In this document: one piece after another, positions 5,429 to 7,059 of the stretch
How the letters are laid out: each line of letters starts with the position of its first letter
Numbering within the stretch: position 1 is the first letter of the stretch
From: Actinomycetota bacterium
Lineage (GTDB): Bacteria > Actinomycetota > Acidimicrobiia > Acidimicrobiales > AC-14
NCBI GenBank assembly: GCA_020200615.1
Contig: JAIVIH010000277.1
Location: 1-7,059 of the forward strand
Length of the DNA: 7,059 nucleotides
Direction of reading: 5' to 3'
Notes under the pieces: generated by a model
Seen by the model: the letters and a program-made list of their open reading frames with translations, nothing else
What the model was told of the DNA's origin: nothing
Database searches by the model: none
Made by a program: the position numbers and the translations under genes

Positions 5429-5692
5429 CTACGCCACTCTGCGCGCGTTCTCCCGCCGGCGCCGGCGTAGGCGGCGGCGCTCGGTTTCGGTGAGGCCACC
5501 CCAGATGCCGTCCTCCTGGCGGGTTTCGAGGGCGTATTCGAGGCACTCCTCACGGACGGGGCAGGTCTCGCAGACGGCTTTGGCCACGCCCGCCTCGTCG
5601 TCGGAGGCGGGAAAGAACACGTCGGGGTCGAGGCCGCGGCAGGCGGCGTCGTCGCGCCAGGCAATGTCGGTGCGGGGATTTGTGAAAGCCAT
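5429..5692 (-). CDS. WhiB-like iron-sulfur transcription regulator (second of a pair)
   Basis: This 87-residue Wbl protein has cluster cysteines Cys18, Cys41, Cys44 and Cys50 (CETCPVREEC), DPDVFFP after the first cysteine, GIWGG at 62-66 and a very basic tail (ERRRLRRRRRENARR). It is a paralogue of the gene at 5016-5318; the two share a 16-base identical stretch over the GIWGG coding region. I chose ATG 5692, giving a product starting MAFTNPRTDIAW that aligns with the paralogue. An in-frame ATG at 5728 would add 12 residues (beginning MRGRSG) that have no family counterpart. No ribosome binding site precedes 5692; an AT-rich CTTACTAAC 4-12 bases upstream could be a -10 region giving a leaderless or near-leaderless mRNA. 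It is divergent from the SDR gene. Confidence 0.92.
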   Translation of the reverse strand: MAFTNPRTDIAWRDDAACRGLDPDVFFPASDDEAGVAKAVCETCPVREECLEYALETRQEDGIWGGLTETERRRLRRRRRENARRVA

Positions 5693-5758
5693 GACAGTTA
5701 GTAAGAACACGCCGGAGCGCCCGCGCATTTCCTGCCGGTTTGGCTCTCTGCCGTGGAC

Positions 5759-5765
5759 GGAAGGA
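5759..5765 (+). promoter_or_regulatory. Ribosome binding site of the SDR gene
   Basis: GGAAGGA lies 10 bases before GTG 5776. It supports that start over an in-frame TTG at 5740, which would put this site inside the gene. Confidence 0.55.
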
Positions 5766-5775
5766 ACCTCTCACT

Positions 5776-6774
5776 GTGACTGACCGGGAAGTCGTCGTCG
5801 TCACCGGAGCATCGGCCGGGGTGGGGCGCGCCGTCGCCCTGCGGTTCGCCCGCAGCGGCGCGGCGGTCGCCCTCCTCGCCCGCGGCCTCGACGGCCTGGA
5901 CGCCGCCGCCAAAGAGGTGGAGGCGGCCGGTGGGACCCCCCTGGTGGTGCCGGCTGACGTGGCCGATCCCGAGCAGGTGGAGGCAGCGGCGGCGCAGGCG
6001 GAGGCGGAGTTGGGGCCGATCGACGTCTGGGTCAACAACGCCATGACCACGGTGTTCTCCCCCTTCGCCGAGATCACCCCCGAGGAGTTCCGCCGGGCCA
6101 CGGAGGTCACCTATCTGGGGACCGTGCACGGCACCTACGCCGCCCTGCGCCGGATGTCCGCCCGCGACCGGGGAACCATCGTCCAGGTGGGGTCCGCCCT
6201 CGCCTACCGGGGCATCCCGCTCCAGAGCGCCTACTGCGGAGCCAAGCACGCGGCCCGTGGTTTCACCGACGCTCTCCGTTGCGAGCTGATCCACGAACGG
6301 TCCGGAGTCCACCTCACCAGCGTGCACCTGCCCGCCCTCAACACGCCCCAGTTCGGCTGGTCGCGGTCGCGCCTGCCGCGGCACCCGCAGCCGGTGCCCC
6401 CCATCTATCAACCCGAGGTGGCGGCCGAGGGGATCTGGTGGGCGGCCCACCACCGGCGCCGCGAGGTGTGGGTCGGACCACCCACCGTCGCCACCATCCT
6501 CGCCAACCGGCTGGCGCCCGGTCTGCTGGACCGATACCTGGGACGCACGGGCTTCGACAGCCAGCAGGCTCCCGATCCCGTGTCGCCCGATCGTCAGGAC
6601 AACCTGTTCGAGCCCGTGCCCGGAGACCACGGCGCCCACGGCCGTTTCGACGACCGGGCCCACGGCCGGAGCCTGCAGCTCTGGACCACGATGCACCGCC
6701 GGCCGGTGACGCTGGTCGCAGCCGGGTCGGCAGCCGTGCTCGGTGCCGCCGTCCGGGCGCGCTCCCGGTCCTGA
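5776..6774 (+). CDS. SDR-family NAD(P)-dependent oxidoreductase with C-terminal hydrophobic tail
   Basis: This 332-residue short-chain dehydrogenase/reductase has a Rossmann fold in the first 230 residues: dinucleotide motif TGASAGVG at 10-17, DV at 61-62, NNA at 87-89, and catalytic Ser140, Tyr153 and Lys157 (YCGAK). Where classical SDRs have the tetrad Asn in helix 4, this protein has VTYLG (Thr112); as far as I recall, relatives of this extended type share that. Arg36 after the second strand suggests NADP(H) over NAD(H). The remaining 100 residues are an extension with [24 protein letters not shown] and [20 protein letters not shown], ending in a short hydrophobic stretch ([16 protein letters not shown]) followed by RARSRS, likely a C-terminal membrane anchor or surface helix. 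The substrate is unknown. The start is GTG 5776, supported by the upstream GGAAGGA. Confidence 0.9.
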   Translation: MTDREVVVVTGASAGVGRAVALRFARSGAAVALLARGLDGLDAAAKEVEAAGGTPLVVPADVADPEQVEAAAAQAEAELGPIDVWVNNAMTTVFSPFAEITPEEFRRATEVTYLGTVHGTYAALRRMSARDRGTIVQVGSALAYRGIPLQSAYCGAKHAARGFTDALRCELIHERSGVHLTSVHLPALNTPQFGWSRSRLPRHPQPVPPIYQPEVAAEGIWWAAHHRRREVWVGPPTVATILANRLAPGLLDRYLGRTGFDSQQAPDPVSPDRQDNLFEPVPGDHGAHGRFDDRAHGRSLQLWTTMHRRPVTLVAAGSAAVLGAAVRARSRS

Positions 6775-6792
6775 CCCGGGCCACCCTTCTAG

Positions 6793-6903
6793 GCCAACAC
6801 CGAGGTGTTCGAACGGGCCATCGAAGAGGTGGCGGAGTCCGTCCATCGGCTGCTCGGCGGGCTGGTGACCGGATCCCGAGGGGCGTCCACCCCCCAGCCG
6901 TAA
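6793..6903 (+). pseudogene. Decayed C-terminal fragment resembling DUF2277
   Basis: Directly after an in-frame TAG (6790-6792), the frame reads ANTEVFERAIEEVAESVHRL, then LGGLVTGSRGASTPQP and TAA at 6901-6903. The AN...F.RA..EVA....RLL..LVT pattern resembles the C-terminal helix of small DUF2277 proteins (about 80-90 residues). The conserved N-terminal part (MCR... and the KVSG segment) is absent: the SDR stop lies just 18 bases upstream of the fragment. I infer a deletion that joined the SDR end to a gene remnant. A 32-residue peptide from GTG 6805 is formally possible, without a ribosome binding site. The match is from memory of the family and has not been searched. Confidence 0.45.
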
Positions 6904-6928
6904 AAGGAGTGGTGCTAGCACCCTTTTT
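6902..6928 (+). terminator. Likely intrinsic terminator downstream of the SDR gene
   Basis: The 12-bp palindrome GGTGCTAGCACC (6911-6922) is followed by C and TTTTT (6924-6928). An upstream AAAAG (6902-6906) can pair with CTTTT to extend the stem past a 4-base bulge. The T run is unusual in such GC-rich DNA, supporting a terminator for the SDR transcript. The stem is short, so efficiency may be modest. Confidence 0.5.
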
Positions 6929-6955
6929 CGCGGCGCCCTAGGTGACTGGTGTCTT

Positions 6956-6977
6956 TCGCGAGCGTGAATGCTCGCGA
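6956..6977. repeat. Perfect hairpin upstream of the last gene
   Basis: TCGCGAGC-GTGAAT-GCTCGCGA is a perfect 8-bp inverted repeat with a 6-base centre. It lies between the terminator and the dyad at 6994-7019. No T run follows on either strand, so an operator or mRNA structure is more likely than a terminator. Function unknown. Confidence 0.4.
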
Positions 6978-6993
6978 CTCAGCGGCTGATGGG

Positions 6994-7019
6994 CGAGAAT
7001 TACAAGACTGTAGTTCTCG
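6994..7019. promoter_or_regulatory. TACA-N4-TGTA dyad, candidate operator of the last gene
   Basis: Arms CGAGAATTACA (6994-7004) and TGTAGTTCTCG (7009-7019) pair over 11 positions around AGAC, with a single T:G wobble. The core TACA...TGTA recalls operators of the BlaI/MecI/CopY repressor family, though their usual spacing is 2 bases rather than 4. It sits 14 bases before the start at 7034, where it would control transcription or form an mRNA hairpin next to the ribosome binding site. The assignment is an inference from sequence symmetry. Confidence 0.45.
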
Positions 7020-7022
7020 ACC

Positions 7023-7028
7023 AGGAGG
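7023..7028 (+). promoter_or_regulatory. Ribosome binding site of the last gene
   Basis: AGGAGG, continuing into GG, ends 5 bases before ATG 7034. It is the strongest such site in the window and shows that a real gene begins there. Confidence 0.75.
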
Positions 7029-7033
7029 GGCCG

Positions 7034-7059
7034 ATGAGCCTGGGGTTGGCGGAGCGGCA
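7034..7059 (+). CDS. Start of a gene cut by the window edge, possibly a BlaI/MecI/CopY-type repressor
   Basis: Only eight full codons are visible: MSLGLAER. The AGGAGG five bases upstream makes the start convincing. The product cannot be identified from eight residues. BlaI/MecI/CopY repressors often open with a short stretch like LG.LER before their winged helix, and the TACA/TGTA dyad just upstream would suit autoregulation by such a protein. Both hints are weak; the gene call is firmer than the product. Confidence 0.5.

Noticed and set aside
5085..5510. 16-bp direct repeat (5085-5100 and 5495-5510) as a mobile-element or attachment-site signature
   Set aside because: Both copies encode the conserved GIWGG motif of the two WhiB-like paralogues, so homology explains it.
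5698..6921. A 407-codon open frame on the minus strand across the SDR gene
   Set aside because: The opposite strand carries all SDR motifs and a ribosome binding site; the antisense product has no recognisable domain.
6911..6943. A short peptide from GTG 6912 (VLAPFFAAP) behind the AAGGAG at 6904-6909
   Set aside because: Nine codons, with the putative site only two bases from the start, inside what looks like a terminator hairpin.
1..7059. A CRISPR array, tRNA, insertion sequence or defence system
   Set aside because: No regularly spaced repeats, no tRNA-like cloverleaf, no transposase or integrase and no defence-gene motif were seen in the window.

Overview
This window is a GC-rich stretch of chromosomal DNA from an actinobacterium. 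The strongest sign is a tandem pair of WhiB-like (Wbl) iron-sulfur proteins, a family essentially confined to Actinomycetota and their phages. GTG starts, a leaderless-type promoter and an actinobacterial-style SDR with a membrane tail agree with this. An Acidimicrobiia-like lineage is my guess; the sequence alone does not fix the class.

Layout. 1-316: the C-terminal part of an ECF42-like sigma factor (+). 270-649: a TraR/DksA-type zinc-finger protein (-) whose zinc finger is split by a one-base frameshift near 362-365; its tail overlaps the sigma-factor 3' end. 650-716: a short divergent spacer with a 7-bp dyad. 717-1741: azlC and azlD (+), overlapping by 4 bp, a two-part branched-chain amino-acid exporter. 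1742-1793: two small dyads and a -10 box placed for a leaderless transcript. 1794-3233: an AzgA/PbuG-type purine permease (+). 3304-4401: transaldolase (+). 4422-5015: nicotinamidase (+), 20 bp behind it. 5016-5318 and 5429-5692: two WhiB-like genes (-), the first abutting the nicotinamidase stop with no gap. 5776-6774: an SDR oxidoreductase with a C-terminal hydrophobic tail (+). 6775-6903: a decayed fragment resembling the DUF2277 C-terminus. 6902-7033: a likely terminator, two palindromes and a strong ribosome binding site, leading into a gene that starts at 7034 and leaves the window after eight codons.

How the genes relate. The + strand middle block is metabolic: amino-acid export, purine uptake, a pentose-phosphate enzyme and an NAD-salvage enzyme. 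These can be linked loosely as nucleobase/pentose/NAD salvage, but only azlC-azlD and tal-pncA are spaced like co-transcribed genes. The regulators (sigma factor, TraR/DksA-like, two Wbl proteins, possibly a BlaI-like repressor at the right edge) are interspersed. I see no tRNA, rRNA, CRISPR array, insertion sequence or phage gene, and no defence or biosynthetic cluster. The best items to recheck are the broken zinc finger, the DUF2277 remnant, the promoter-overlapping dyad before the purine permease and the dyad before the last gene.
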